DNA of 40,355 bases, from positions 11,173 through 51,527 of the forward strand of contig NZ_LFIQ01000097.1 in assembly GCF_001189245.1 (NCBI RefSeq), written 5' to 3'. The position numbers and the translations under genes are program-made. The stretch is from Bradyrhizobium pachyrhizi (GTDB lineage: Bacteria > Pseudomonadota > Alphaproteobacteria > Rhizobiales > Xanthobacteraceae). Below are positions 6,926 through 16,054 of the stretch, one piece after another (within the stretch, counting starts at the first letter, position 1; each line of letters begins with the position of its first letter). The notes beneath the pieces were generated by a model that made no database searches, was not told the origin of the DNA, and saw only the letters and a list, made by a program, of their open reading frames with translations.

Positions 6926-7160
6926 TCGCGACCTGCGCGTTCTATTCGTGCAGGCGGCATGGGTTGTGCTGGTCAGGATAAAGAACTGGGAACGTTACGG
7001 GTTCACATCCTGGATCGAAGCCGCCAAGAAGCGGTTGCACCACAACGTGCTCGCAATCGCGCTCGCCAACAAACTTGCTCGCATCGCCTGGGCGGTGTTG
7101 GCCAAAGGACGCGCCTTCGAGCTGACGAGGATCAACGATGCAGACGTCCGATCCGCCTGA
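6912..7160 (+). pseudogene. IS110-family transposase, C-terminal fragment
   Basis: The frame encodes SRRGNRDLRVLFVQAAWVVL, followed by NWERYGFTSWIEAAKKRLHH and NVLAIALANKLARIAWAVLA, matching the Transposase_20 C-terminal domain of IS110-type transposases. The N-terminal DEDD domain is missing. The fragment starts at or within the end of IS66 fragment A and ends at a normal stop (7158-7160), so only the tail of this transposase survived a truncation at about 6912. Confidence 0.82.
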
Positions 7161-8438
7161 TCCTCGCGCCGTGCTCGGCGCTGTCAAGGCGCAGCCTGGC
7201 GACACCCAGCCAGCCGTAAGCCAAGGGCGACGGCCGGCCTTGATCGCCCCTGCGCGCGACGCGATCGACGTTCTGCGGGCCGGGACGAAGGAACGGCCCT
7301 TTGGTCCGAACAAAGGATCTACGCGATATCAGGAGCAGGCGATGACATAGCCTCATCAACAGTCTCCAGCCGAGGTCTGCGAAGACAAGACCAATGGAGG
7401 ATCGGTCTTCCGAGCGCGTGCGAATACTGGTGACCTTAATGGCCCGTTCGAGGCCTGTAGACTAATCAGAACGCGCGCGCGCTGATATCCATGATTTCCC
7501 GGAGCACAACGCTCCAATCAGAGGCCGGATACATTGATGCAAGACCGCCGCCGCCAATTCGACGAATCTTCTCGCAACGCACGGCCGGACCATACATAAG
7601 GTCACATGCTTCGCGAGATATTCCCCTCTAACGAGACGGTCCTCGTCGGAGGCGCGTACACCGCATGGAATGCGCCGACTGTTTCTCGGAGATGAATAAC
7701 GTGCCGGCGCGCTCGCGCCAATTTGATGAAAGCATTAGAGCTAATTCCTTTCGACCACGCCGAGTGGCCGATCCGAACCACTCGTTTGCGCCAACGCCGC
7801 GCGACGCAAAGACAAAATCGCTGCGCGTGATAACTATTCATGAAGACGCTATTCAGCAGCTTGCGGGTCGTGCCAAATTGATCATTCACGGATGGCGAAA
7901 ACTGGAGCGGTGCTGATCGACTTAGGATTTGATCGTATTCCCGACAGCAGGTTCGACAGGGATGAAATATTCACACTCATCTATGTTGCGAACAGCGCAC
8001 GAGGCGTCGAGATCAGGCCTCGTACCGAGGTAGTATGCAGTAATTGCGGAGCGCAACCTACTAGTCCGACTCTGCTCCTGCGACGAAGCACCGTCTTGGT
8101 AGGTGCCGAGAGGTCCCGGGGGAGACACAGGCTTTTGATCGCACCCTCCGACCGTATGCTAAACAGCGTCGTCAATCAAAACATCGATAGCCCCTCTCGA
8201 CTCCGCGTCTCGCACACTGAAATCGGGCAATCAGCGCTTCCTCTGACCGCCGCATCAGTTGACAAATCGAACTGCGCACCATGCTGAGGGCACTTCACCA
8301 GCCTGTCATCGAACCAGCCGTTTGTCGGGTCGCGTGGATCGACCTGGACAGGATGTTGTTCCGAGACGAGAGGGTGCAGCGTCCCGAACTCGAGGTAGGC
8401 AGTTCAAAGCCGTGCTTTTCAGCCTCCACCGCTACGGA
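7161..8438. other. Non-coding or decayed region
   Basis: The first 180 bases are probably the non-coding end of the IS110 element. Beyond that I recognise no protein on either strand. Open frames of 60-130 codons are present but look accidental. A short hairpin (AAGACC/GGTCTT) lies near 7386-7408. Confidence 0.5.
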
Positions 8439-9602
8439 TTAGGCACGGTAGAGCTTGTGAGGTGTTCGGCTGAGTATCTCCGTGCCGCGCTCCGTTACGA
8501 GGACGTGCTCGCTGCATCCAAATATGTAGCCGCTGTCTCCCCAGAGATGGATTGGCATGTGAAACGTCATGCCGGGCTCAAGGATATACTTAGAACCCGG
8601 TTCCAAGCTGATATTGCCGCGATAACCCGACCACTGAGGGGCAGTTGTATAGCCGACGCGAGAACGAGAGGCGTGCAGGCATCCGGCTCGCTCAAGAACC
8701 TTGCGGGCGGCAGCATCCACTGATCCAGCCGTCACACCAGGCTTCATCGCAGCAATCGCGGCCTCAAGAACCTCTTCTGCGAGGGCGTGGAGAGCTTCGG
8801 TCTCGGGATGCCGACCAAGCACGGCGCCACGGCACACGCCTGCGGCATAGCCGCACTTCGCGGCGCCACCTTCAAACAGTGCAGGCTCATTGTTTCTGAT
8901 TGGATGCTGCGTCGGGACGCCGTGTGGGAGCTTGTTGCGTTCGCCGAAAGCGAGAACGGGCATTACAAGCCTGCCACCCGCCTCGTTGACCTTCTCACTA
9001 AGGATTATAGCCATTTCCGTTTCGGTTATTCCGTCCCGAAGGGAACGCTGAAGCGTTTCTATGGCCAGGTCGGTGATGGCCATGGCGCTCCGCATAAGCT
9101 CAAGTTCCAACGGCCCCTTCACGGCCTTAGCTAAACGGACCACATCGGTTGCGTCTGTGACTTTCATTTCTGGAAGTTGCGCCTGAATAGCGCTTACATC
9201 TGCTGGTGCGAGACCCCAGGCGTCGAGCTCAAAGCCTACGTTTTTTGCCTTCAGTCCGTACTGTCGAAGAACATCGGCGGTTAACTTAGCGAAGTCAGGC
9301 CGGTGCATATAGGAAACGATCTGGTCGATACAGCTGCTCGCACGTACCGCAACCTCATCGTACGATCGGACAACAAAGGTTGGCGCCCGCCCAGGCATGA
9401 GAATTAGGGGAAAAGGCGCGAAGTAGTTTCCCCCTTGTGGATCGTATCCGGTGAGGTATTGCAGGTGTGTATTGGCGGTAACCACGAGCGCGTCGATCTC
9501 GGCGCGTTCCACTGCCTCCAGCACCTTCTGGTGGCGCCGCTCGTACTCTGACCTTGGAAACGGGACACCGGTTTGAGGAATCGTTGGGGATGCCATAGCC
9601 AA
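8439..9602 (-). CDS. M24-family peptidase, ectoine hydrolase (DoeA/EutD)-like
   Basis: A pita-bread-fold hydrolase of 387 residues with a creatinase-type N-terminal domain (about 15-155) and an M24 C-terminal domain (about 165-380). The C-terminal stretch with PGMTFHMPIHLWG, SEHVLVTERGTE and a PHKLY ending resembles ectoine hydrolases more than proline aminopeptidases. The two metal-ligand aspartates of classical M24 enzymes are not conserved: the region reads ALFEGGAAKCGYAAGVCRG, and the usual Glu-Pro near the end is Phe-His. A metal-independent, creatinase-like amidohydrolase is therefore likely. TTG 9602 has AGGAG six bases upstream; ATG 9596 is twelve bases away, so TTG may be the real start. 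No eutB, eutC or eutE-like gene is adjacent, so the substrate is open. Confidence 0.8.
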   Translation of the reverse strand: MAMASPTIPQTGVPFPRSEYERRHQKVLEAVERAEIDALVVTANTHLQYLTGYDPQGGNYFAPFPLILMPGRAPTFVVRSYDEVAVRASSCIDQIVSYMHRPDFAKLTADVLRQYGLKAKNVGFELDAWGLAPADVSAIQAQLPEMKVTDATDVVRLAKAVKGPLELELMRSAMAITDLAIETLQRSLRDGITETEMAIILSEKVNEAGGRLVMPVLAFGERNKLPHGVPTQHPIRNNEPALFEGGAAKCGYAAGVCRGAVLGRHPETEALHALAEEVLEAAIAAMKPGVTAGSVDAAARKVLERAGCLHASRSRVGYTTAPQWSGYRGNISLEPGSKYILEPGMTFHMPIHLWGDSGYIFGCSEHVLVTERGTEILSRTPHKLYRA

Positions 9603-10556
9603 AACTCACTCCTGTCGCAGTTATCGTTCTTCACCGTGCCTCCTCGACAGTTCAGATATCGGGAAGTCGATCTAGCGAAAATCATAAACACCTTAGCGCG
9701 AGCTAACGTCGGTTTTCTCTAAAAGAAGCTCTAGAACGGCCGAAATTCTGCATCCAATCGCACGCGAGCGCGAACGATCCATATACGGATCTAACGAACC
9801 TCAATGCAGCCGACGCGGGATGAGCTTCAAAGCACGCTCCGTCAGGCGATCGGGACGCCCCTGGGATGATCAGTCCACACATTAGGACGTCGTCCGGGGC
9901 ACACAAATCGGAACCGCAAGCAAATTGATCATCGGTTCGGACTTGTTGGAGAACCACAACTTGGCGGCAAAGGCATTTCTGAAATCGAATCGCTGGAACA
10001 GGCGCCAAACGGAGTCGCCGCCGCAGAAGAAAGAACCCGAGCGGGTTAACTCTGGACCGCGTCGACGTCGATAACTCATAGCGCTTGTGACCGCTAAGGA
10101 CTGCGCTACGCATGCTTTTGCAGACTGCGATACGACAGCCTCCAGACTGGAGAACGGTGTCATCTCCGTCGCGCAAACTGGCTATCCGCTCCGCTGACAC
10201 GAGCGCGGACGTCTTTGGCCTGCGGATAACCGAGCCTCGCGTCTTTGTCACATCAATGCCGCGCGAGCGCCGCACATACTCAACTTGGACATCCGAGTAG
10301 GGGCGATCGTGAACAGACACTTTCGAGAGTCTCATTCAGCGCCCGACCGCGATTTCCGATAATCTTTTATGCGGGAAACTTGATTCCTTGTTAGTGACTG
10401 CGCGCTCCGTCGAGCCTGCGGGCACAGAAAAGCTCCGCTTTTTCGCAATCGGCGCAGAATTCCCCCCAGAAGGCTGCACATTCCAGTGCAATTCTGCTGA
10501 AGCTTAGTATGTACTACGTGATGAAAACTCGTTCCACCCCTCATTTGGATAAACCC
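9603..10556. other. Intergenic region upstream of two divergent genes
   Basis: Separates the M24 gene (minus) from the racemase-like gene (plus). No convincing gene; a 210-codon open frame on the minus strand has no recognisable domain and an Arg/Ser-rich composition typical of a chance frame. Near 10455-10500 several GCAGAATT/AATTCTGC half-sites occur just before the racemase start, possibly operators. Confidence 0.45.
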
Positions 10557-11273
10557 ATGACCACGTCAACCCAACCCTCGCTCGGAGTACTTGATCTCGA
10601 ACGCGGGCTGCCCCCCGGCGTCGCTCCGGCTTCTCAGGGGCTAGCGGGGTCGATGATAAATCCGGCAACCTACAATTTCCCAATCATTTTGGAAACTGTA
10701 GCAGGAGCTTGGTCTGACATTGTTATCCCCGGCGATCCGGCGCTCGAGCCGGCGTGCATCGCGGCCGCCCGGCGCTTGGTCGAGCGCGGCGCGGTCGTAA
10801 TAAGCGCAAACTGCGGCTTTTTGATCAGGCACCAGGCGGCGGTGGCCGCTGCGGTCAATGTCCCCGTGGTGATGTCGAGCCTACTCCTGGTACCGAGCTT
10901 GCTTCACCAGTTGCCGCCCGCCGCCAAACTCGCAGTCTTGACAGCCGACTCGAGGCATTGTGGCAAAGATCTGCTTGGGGTCGACGATCCGATCGAACAG
11001 GCAAGAATCGTGATCGGCGGCATCGAAGGCGGCAGCTACTTGTCGCAAGCGTTGCAGCGTCCACTACCGCCGCCCGACGTCGCCGCTATCGAGACAGATG
11101 TCACCGCCTGTATCAAGCAAATTCGTGCCGCGCACCCGGAGATCGCGGCCGTTCTGTTCGAATGCACGGGGTTTCCGCTGGTGGCGCCGACGATCCGCCG
11201 CATCACAAACCTGCCCATCTACGACATCACCACCCTATGCAGTCTGACGCTGCAATCGGTTTGCTTGAGTTAG
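10557..11273 (+). CDS. Aspartate/glutamate racemase family protein
   Basis: A 238-residue protein with the two-cysteine pattern of the Asp/Glu/hydantoin racemase superfamily: Cys in VVISANCGFLI near residue 85 and Cys in VLFECTGFPLVAP near residue 205. These would act as the paired acid/base of cofactor-independent racemization or a related decarboxylase/isomerase reaction. ATG 10557 (MTTSTQPSLGVL) is preferred over an upstream in-frame ATG at 10509 because the domain begins at about residue 8 (LGVLDL). The C-terminus (YDITTLCSLTLQ) is about where the family ends, so the gene seems complete. The next gene, 300 bases downstream, is a broken DapA-family lyase; the pair may once have handled one substrate. 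Confidence 0.75.
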   Translation: MTTSTQPSLGVLDLERGLPPGVAPASQGLAGSMINPATYNFPIILETVAGAWSDIVIPGDPALEPACIAAARRLVERGAVVISANCGFLIRHQAAVAAAVNVPVVMSSLLLVPSLLHQLPPAAKLAVLTADSRHCGKDLLGVDDPIEQARIVIGGIEGGSYLSQALQRPLPPPDVAAIETDVTACIKQIRAAHPEIAAVLFECTGFPLVAPTIRRITNLPIYDITTLCSLTLQSVCLS

Positions 11274-11578
11274 CTCCAACTCTCGAAGGTCAGTCCGATT
11301 CCGGCGACACCCGCCTTTCTTAAAAATAGAAAAGTACCGGACGAACACGCGCGGACGCTACCGTCTCCGTCCAAAGATCTTCATTTGGGATGAGGCCGCC
11401 TAGATCAATGGGCTCGACGAACGGCTCGATGATGATCTTGGTCCGCTCGCGGCCAAACATCTTGCTCCCGATCGGACGCCATTGCTTTCCGCAAGCTATG
11501 GATTCCTGTGCGCAGGGTCTTGTGGGCTGGTTTAGCCGGCATCGAGCTACGGCGCCATGGCAAGATAGAAAGGAGAAG
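11274..11578. other. Intergenic region before the dapA-like pseudogene
   Basis: No recognisable gene. The end holds AAAGGAG, a good ribosome binding site six to eight bases before ATG 11579. Confidence 0.5.
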
Positions 11579-12523
11579 ATGAAACTCACCGCCGAAGCCA
11601 AAGGCACTTTCGCCATCGCGCCGACGCCGTTCCATGACGACGGGCGGATCGACGAGGGCTCGATCGACCGACTGATCGATTTCTACGAGGAGGTCGGCTG
11701 CGAGGGCGTAACTGTGCTCGGCATCATGGGCGAGGCGCCGAAACTCGATGCCGCGGAGGCCGAGCAGGTGGCGGTGCCCTTCGTTAAGCGCGCAAAGAAG
11801 ATGCAGGTCATCGTCGGCATGTCCGCGCCGGGATTCGCTACCATGCGCGCGCTGGCGCGCGCCTCGATGGATGTGGGTGCGCCGGCGTGATGATCGCGCC
11901 GACACCGAATTTGCGGACCGACGATCAGATCGTCGGCTATTTCAAGCAGGCGGCCGAAGTGATCGGGCCCGATGTGCCCTGGGTGCTACAGGATTATCCC
12001 CTGACGCTCTCGGTGGTGTTCACCCCGGTAGTAATCCGCAAGATCGTCACCGACAATCCGAACTGCGTGATGCTCAAGCACGAGGACTGGCCGGGCCTGG
12101 AGAAGATCTCGACGCTGCGCAACTTCCAGAAGGAGGGCTCGCTACGGTCGCTCTCGATCCTCTGCGGCGGGCTGTTCCTCGATTTCGAGATGGAGCGCGG
12201 TGCCGACGGCGCGATGACCGGCTACGCCTTCCCCGAGCTACTGATCGAGGTCGTGCGGCTGTCCAAGGAGAGCAAGCGCGATGCCGCACAATCTCTTCGA
12301 CGCGCATCTGCCGCTGATCCGCTACGAGCAGCAGCCCGGCGCCGGTCTTGCCGTGCGCAAGTATGTACTGCAGAAGCGCGGTATCATCGCCTCCAGTGCG
12401 CAGCGCAACCCGGGCGCGACGATCACGCCGGCGGCGAAGGCGGAGGTCGACTATCTCCTCTCGCGCGTGGCCCGCGTCGACAAACGCGCCAATCTCCAGC
12501 CGCAATCGAGGGCTGCAGGTTAG
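11579..12523 (+). pseudogene. DapA-family (dihydrodipicolinate synthase-like) aldolase/lyase, two frameshifts
   Basis: The three frames together give a nearly full-length class I aldolase of about 310 residues. Part one (11579-11890) reads FAIAPTPFHDDGRIDEGSID and GVTVLGIMGEAPKLDAAEAE. Near 11881 one base seems lost, since GA(A)GVMIAPTPNLRTDDQIVG needs a shift. Part two runs through WVLQDYPLTLSVVF and CVMLKHEDWPG, where the lysine after CVML is the expected Schiff-base Lys. Near 12283 another single-base loss leads into HNLFDAHLPLIRYEQQPG and ends at 12523. A strong AAAGGAG site precedes the start. Both lesions are single-base, so decay is recent or one could be a sequencing error; two make an error less likely. 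Confidence 0.8.
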
Positions 12524-12526
12524 TTA

Positions 12527-12740
12527 GTGGCCGAGATCGCCGCATCACGCCCTGCTTTGACGATCCTCCTGCTGAGCGACGGTGATGGTTCCCATCATCA
12601 GATCGAGTCGACTCGGGCGCGCTGGTGTTTCCCGGCAGCAGTGTCGATGGCGGCGACAAGGAGATCGTCGCGCGGCCGGACCTGTATCCGGGCGGCGAGG
12701 GCCTGAGCGAGGCCGATCGCCACGATCCGCAAGACTTAAC
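12527..12740 (+). pseudogene. NUDIX hydrolase, N-terminal fragment
   Basis: Starting at GTG 12527 the frame reads VAEIAASRPALTILLLSDG, then after a frame change near 12600-12617 continues ALVFPGSSVDGGDKEIVARP and GGEGLSEADR. This resembles the start of rhizobial NUDIX proteins, where SGALVFPGG precedes the NUDIX box. The box itself (GX5EX7REUXEEXGU) is absent because similarity ends near 12740. It follows the dapA-like pseudogene by three bases, suggesting an ancestral operon. Confidence 0.6.
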
Positions 12741-13159
12741 AGCGGCATCTACTCCAAGCGGACGATATTGCGCCCCGTCAGCAACACCAGCATTGCGTTG
12801 CGCATTGCAGGATCGCCGGGAAGTGTATCGGCGGAGGCGGCCATCGTACGCGCATTTAGCACAACATGCTCCGCGCCGTCACGCGAGCCAACGGGCTATC
12901 CACTCTTCCTAAGTTCAGGTCGGTAAGCCCGCAATCGCCATCGCCTTCTCGCCCCCCGAGCCAGTGGAGACATTCCAACTGACCTAGAACTTCGCGGCCG
13001 ACAAGCGCATCACTCCAGCTCGCACCTTTGGCTAGCAGAACCGTCGCGCCTCGCACTTTTGGCTCAACGGAGAATGCAGCATCGAGAGGCCCGCCGCGAT
13101 TTGCTCCGGCGCGAGCAGACGTCGAGCGTACCGCGAAAGGATGCTCCGACGAACAGTCG
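12741..13159. other. Decayed region, nothing identified
   Basis: Open frames on the minus strand (for example VRGATVLLAKGASWSDAL around 13050-13000) look protein-like in composition, but I cannot assign a family. Confidence 0.4.
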
Positions 13160-14263
13160 CTAATCCGGCGAGACTAACGCCTCTAACGCCTGTCTATGCA
13201 CTTGGTGTGATCTCCAAAGCACCATCTCTTTCCAATCTGGCGCTTGCGGGTAGAAATGCCATTTGACGGCCTGGCGAATCTGACGCCCGAGCTCGGAGTC
13301 GACCTCGTCGGGCCGATACATGAACAACCAGAGGTCTTTGCGGAGGACGAGCCGTCCCCTCGGGGGCTGGTAGGTCCCAAACTCCGGGCCGACATATGTG
13401 TGGCGGTCGCCGAGAATTCGCTGCCAAAACGCATCTTGTGTGCCAGGAATGGAGACCGCAGAAGAAGTCCCTAGAACTGGCGAAGTCACCGAGTCGCCAA
13501 ACATCTTAGCGGCGCGCTCATAGCCCTCCCGCCCCGACGAGAGCTCGCATTGCAACTCTCCATATCCATAAGGACCTAGCCCGGTGTGGTAATCGAGAAT
13601 GAGGACTTGCTCGCGCGTCACCACGTCAAAGTCAGCCACGATCTGCTCGAGCGTTCGCCTCGTTTCCGTTGGTTCAGTTCCCCCATAAAACATGCCACCC
13701 GGCCGGGTGTATTGCCCACCCGAAAGCGCCAGCCGGAAGGCGAGCTCGCCATGAGTTTTCTGATAGGCCGCGAGCGCAGCCTCCGCGCAGCGAACCCCCT
13801 CCTCCGAAATATCAGCAGGAACGCAATATTCCGCCAACTCCTCGTGTCCAGGATTTTGAGGAAGCGGTTCGGCGAAATCGACAAAATTGCGGTTGAGGTC
13901 GACGCCCTCCGCCGTCACTCGGCGGTCCCAAGCAAACCCGTAACAATTGAGCGCATGGACAACAAGCACCGCTGTTGAAGGTGGCAGCACTTCGTGGAAT
14001 TTGGCCTGCAAGAATAGAAGTTGCGCCGCGGACCCGCAATAGCCTTCCACACCATGCGTGCCAGAAATAAGGATCAGGAGGCGCTTGGCCTGTGCAGGAC
14101 CGAAATAAGCGACATCGGCGAACAAATCGTCGCCGGATGGTCCTTTTGAGTTGCTCTTATAGGCTCGAGACGCCGGCGCAACTTCCAAAAATTTCTTACG
14201 TGCCTCCTGATAACCATCGGAGAAAACAATAGGCACACACTGCTTGGCGATGTCGAAATTCAT
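13160..14263 (-). CDS. DUF2817 (M14-like) peptidase family protein
   Basis: A 367-residue protein of the DUF2817 family, related to zinc carboxypeptidases/deacylases of the M14 type. Motifs: ILISGTHGVEGYCGSA near residues 67-82, where the His and Glu fit the HxxE zinc motif; GVDLNRNFVDF near 120-130, holding the substrate-contact Asn-Arg; and LILDYHTGLGPYGYGEL near 222-238, where the His is the likely third zinc ligand. No signal peptide is visible, so it is cytoplasmic. AGGA lies about 10 bases before ATG 14263. It stands alone with no operon partner. The family's natural substrates are poorly known; hydrolysis of an N-acyl amino acid or small peptide is an inference. Confidence 0.82.
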   Translation of the reverse strand: MNFDIAKQCVPIVFSDGYQEARKKFLEVAPASRAYKSNSKGPSGDDLFADVAYFGPAQAKRLLILISGTHGVEGYCGSAAQLLFLQAKFHEVLPPSTAVLVVHALNCYGFAWDRRVTAEGVDLNRNFVDFAEPLPQNPGHEELAEYCVPADISEEGVRCAEAALAAYQKTHGELAFRLALSGGQYTRPGGMFYGGTEPTETRRTLEQIVADFDVVTREQVLILDYHTGLGPYGYGELQCELSSGREGYERAAKMFGDSVTSPVLGTSSAVSIPGTQDAFWQRILGDRHTYVGPEFGTYQPPRGRLVLRKDLWLFMYRPDEVDSELGRQIRQAVKWHFYPQAPDWKEMVLWRSHQVHRQALEALVSPD

Positions 14264-14586
14264 TTCGATGGTCCTATGGCGGGTTGGCTTAATTATGGAA
14301 GCTGTTGATCTATTGATCGAGCGGCTGCGTATGATCCTAGCACTCTAGCCACACGCTCCAGTGACCGCACATCACCAAGAAAGCATGAATTCATGTTGAG
14401 GCGGACGCTTCCGAGTGTGACAATCTCCAGCAGAGTCCCACGTCGACGACTAAGCGACTTGTGCAGAAGCTTATACGTGCACTTCGCCCATTTTCTCCGA
14501 TCTTACCCTCGAGGCGCAGCTTTTCCGCGATAAATCGCGGTTGCCACGGGAATTCACTACATTTCGCGCACCTCCGGTAGGGCTAA

Positions 14587-14751
14587 CTTCGAAACGCGCG
14601 CGGAGAAGATCTGCAGGATTTTGCGCTGAGCGAGGCCGACGGCAACGCCTCGGACGTTGCGCGTCGCCCTCTCACGCTTGAGCGGGCTGCGCCGACATTG
14701 GATAACGGCAATTGGAGCTTCTGCTTCACCAAGGAGGAGGGCGAAGCATGA
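14587..14751 (+). pseudogene. Unidentified gene, 3' fragment
   Basis: The frame from 14587 reads LRNARGEDLQDFALSEADGN and ends DNGNWSFCFTKEEGEA. It has no start of its own. Its stop (TGA 14749-14751) overlaps ATG 14748 by ATGA, with AAGGAGGAGG 7-17 bases before that ATG, a layout expected only between real coupled genes. I do not recognise the family. Confidence 0.35.
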
Positions 14752-14810
14752 CAATCCAGACACGGATCACTTCAATGGATCTGGACGTTACAACGGATCT
14801 GGACGCGTGA
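14748..14810 (+). pseudogene. Very short coupled frame, 20 codons, probably a 5' gene remnant
   Basis: MTIQTRITSMDLDVTTDLDA follows an exceptionally strong ribosome binding site (AAGGAGGAGG, 14731-14740) and overlaps the preceding stop. The bases GGATCTGGACG occur twice within it. It is probably the start of a gene now truncated, but a genuine micro-ORF cannot be excluded. Confidence 0.3.
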
Positions 14811-14855
14811 CGGCGTAGTAGGGAATTGGCTAACTTCAGGGAGTATAGCGCGACA

Positions 14856-14879
14856 ATCAGGATGAGACTTCATCCTGAT
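14856..14879. repeat. Perfect hairpin, 10-bp arms
   Basis: Arms ATCAGGATGA and TCATCCTGAT with a GACT loop. No T-run follows on either strand, so it is not a classical terminator. It could be an operator or an element end. Confidence 0.5.
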
Positions 14880-15161
14880 CGCCGCCGCGCAGGGAGTCCG
14901 CCTTGTAATCCGCACTGCAGCGATTTGCGTCATCGAGACAGATGGCCTGCATGCAATCTCGCTGTTACTCGTTGTGGAACCGCGCTGCATGTTGGTCGAT
15001 GCGGGCGGTGTGCGATGGCTGTTGGCTTTGACTCGGCCGTTCGTATGGGCGAAACAAATGCCGTGGACGACGCGACGCTCAGCACCCAAGCGAAAATGGG
15101 CACCATAACGTCACTATGACTAGCTAAGGCGTCTTGCGGAGTAGTTGCAACCCCGAGCGCT

Positions 15162-15282
15162 GGCCGCGGGTTGGTCTATCATTGCGAGGCCGAGATCGGC
15201 TCCAAGCAGTCGGAAACCCGCAAGGTGATGGAGCGCCGGCTTCTCAAGGCGATCATCAATCCGGCGATGATCCAGCGCCACC
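15162..15282 (+). pseudogene. hemJ: hemJ (protoporphyrinogen oxidase) internal fragment
   Basis: The frame reads GRGLVYHCEAEIGSKQSETR and KVMERRLLKAIINPAMI, the conserved first cytoplasmic loop and start of the second membrane helix of HemJ, with the His of VYHCEAE. Sequence similarity ends abruptly on both sides, so only about 40 of some 150 residues remain. It is a stray copy, presumably captured by recombination; a functional hemJ would be elsewhere in the genome. Confidence 0.72.
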
Positions 15283-15860
15283 TCTTTCGTCTCTGTCGTA
15301 AGTGCCGGCAGGCGTGTCGCTGACGGCCATCACGTGTGAGCACGAGCACTTTCTGGCTAGAGGCAAATTCTCTCGGTCGATCGCTTCAAGCTCGCACGCA
15401 GAGATATTACCGTTCGAGCGGCGTGTCATGTCTTTCTGACGTCCCTAACAGCGCGGGCTTGTTGGAGCGATAGATCGCCAATTTTGAACCAATCGTCTTT
15501 GAATCGTCGACCAGCCCCTGGTCCCGCGATAGCCCACGATGACCTACTAAGCCGGCCCCCCTCCGTCTCTGGGAGAAGGTCGCCAAGGAATGGTGGGCCA
15601 TTTCGATTTCAGCCATTCCATAGTTCCTGCATCACTCAGGGGACACGAGCAAAGTAGGGGAACCGATCTGGGCTTTGGAACGATTGAGGCTGCCACAACA
15701 CGTCGATGCCAACTCGACGACGGCTAGCGAGGGTGCTTTCCGCAGCTCGCGTTCAGACTGCGCAGGAGATCATGATCGATTGTATATGTCTGAGCTAAGC
15801 AGCGACACCTCAAACCGGGAGTGCGTTGACCCCCCGTAGGCACCGGCGGTTCGCCAGCAG

Positions 15861-15894
15861 TAGGGGCGGGTCTGCGTGAACCGAACCGCCCCTA
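15861..15894. terminator. Possible stem-loop downstream of purU
   Basis: Arms TAGGGGCGG and CCGCCCCTA with a 16-base loop, about 160 bases after the purU stop on the minus strand. There is no T-tract, so a terminator role is only possible. Confidence 0.3.
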
Positions 15895-16054
15895 TTCCGC
15901 AACACCTAACTAGACTGACGTGAACATGGTGGGATAATATTGAGCAATCTTCTCCACGTCAGGATTGCGTGGATAGTCGCCTTTCCGTTTTTTACTTCGC
16001 AGCGCCGCGCCCGTATCTTTCCAGCAAATCCGATTTCGCAGCCCAACGCTCTGG

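Larger units (their letters stand above)
14264..16054. other. Long gene-poor stretch with gene debris
   Basis: About 1.8 kb without an intact gene. It holds the tail of an unidentified gene coupled to a 20-codon frame (14587-14810), a perfect hairpin (14856-14879), a hemJ fragment (15162-15282) and a second hairpin (15861-15894). The rest shows nothing recognisable. Confidence 0.6.

Noticed and set aside
7602..7916. Overlapping 95- and 83-codon frames on both strands
   Set aside because: No family resemblance and no start signals; treated as chance frames.
9703..10335. 210-codon open frame on the minus strand
   Set aside because: No recognisable domain, Arg/Ser/Cys-rich composition and no ribosome site; other frames of the same stretch are similarly open over shorter spans.
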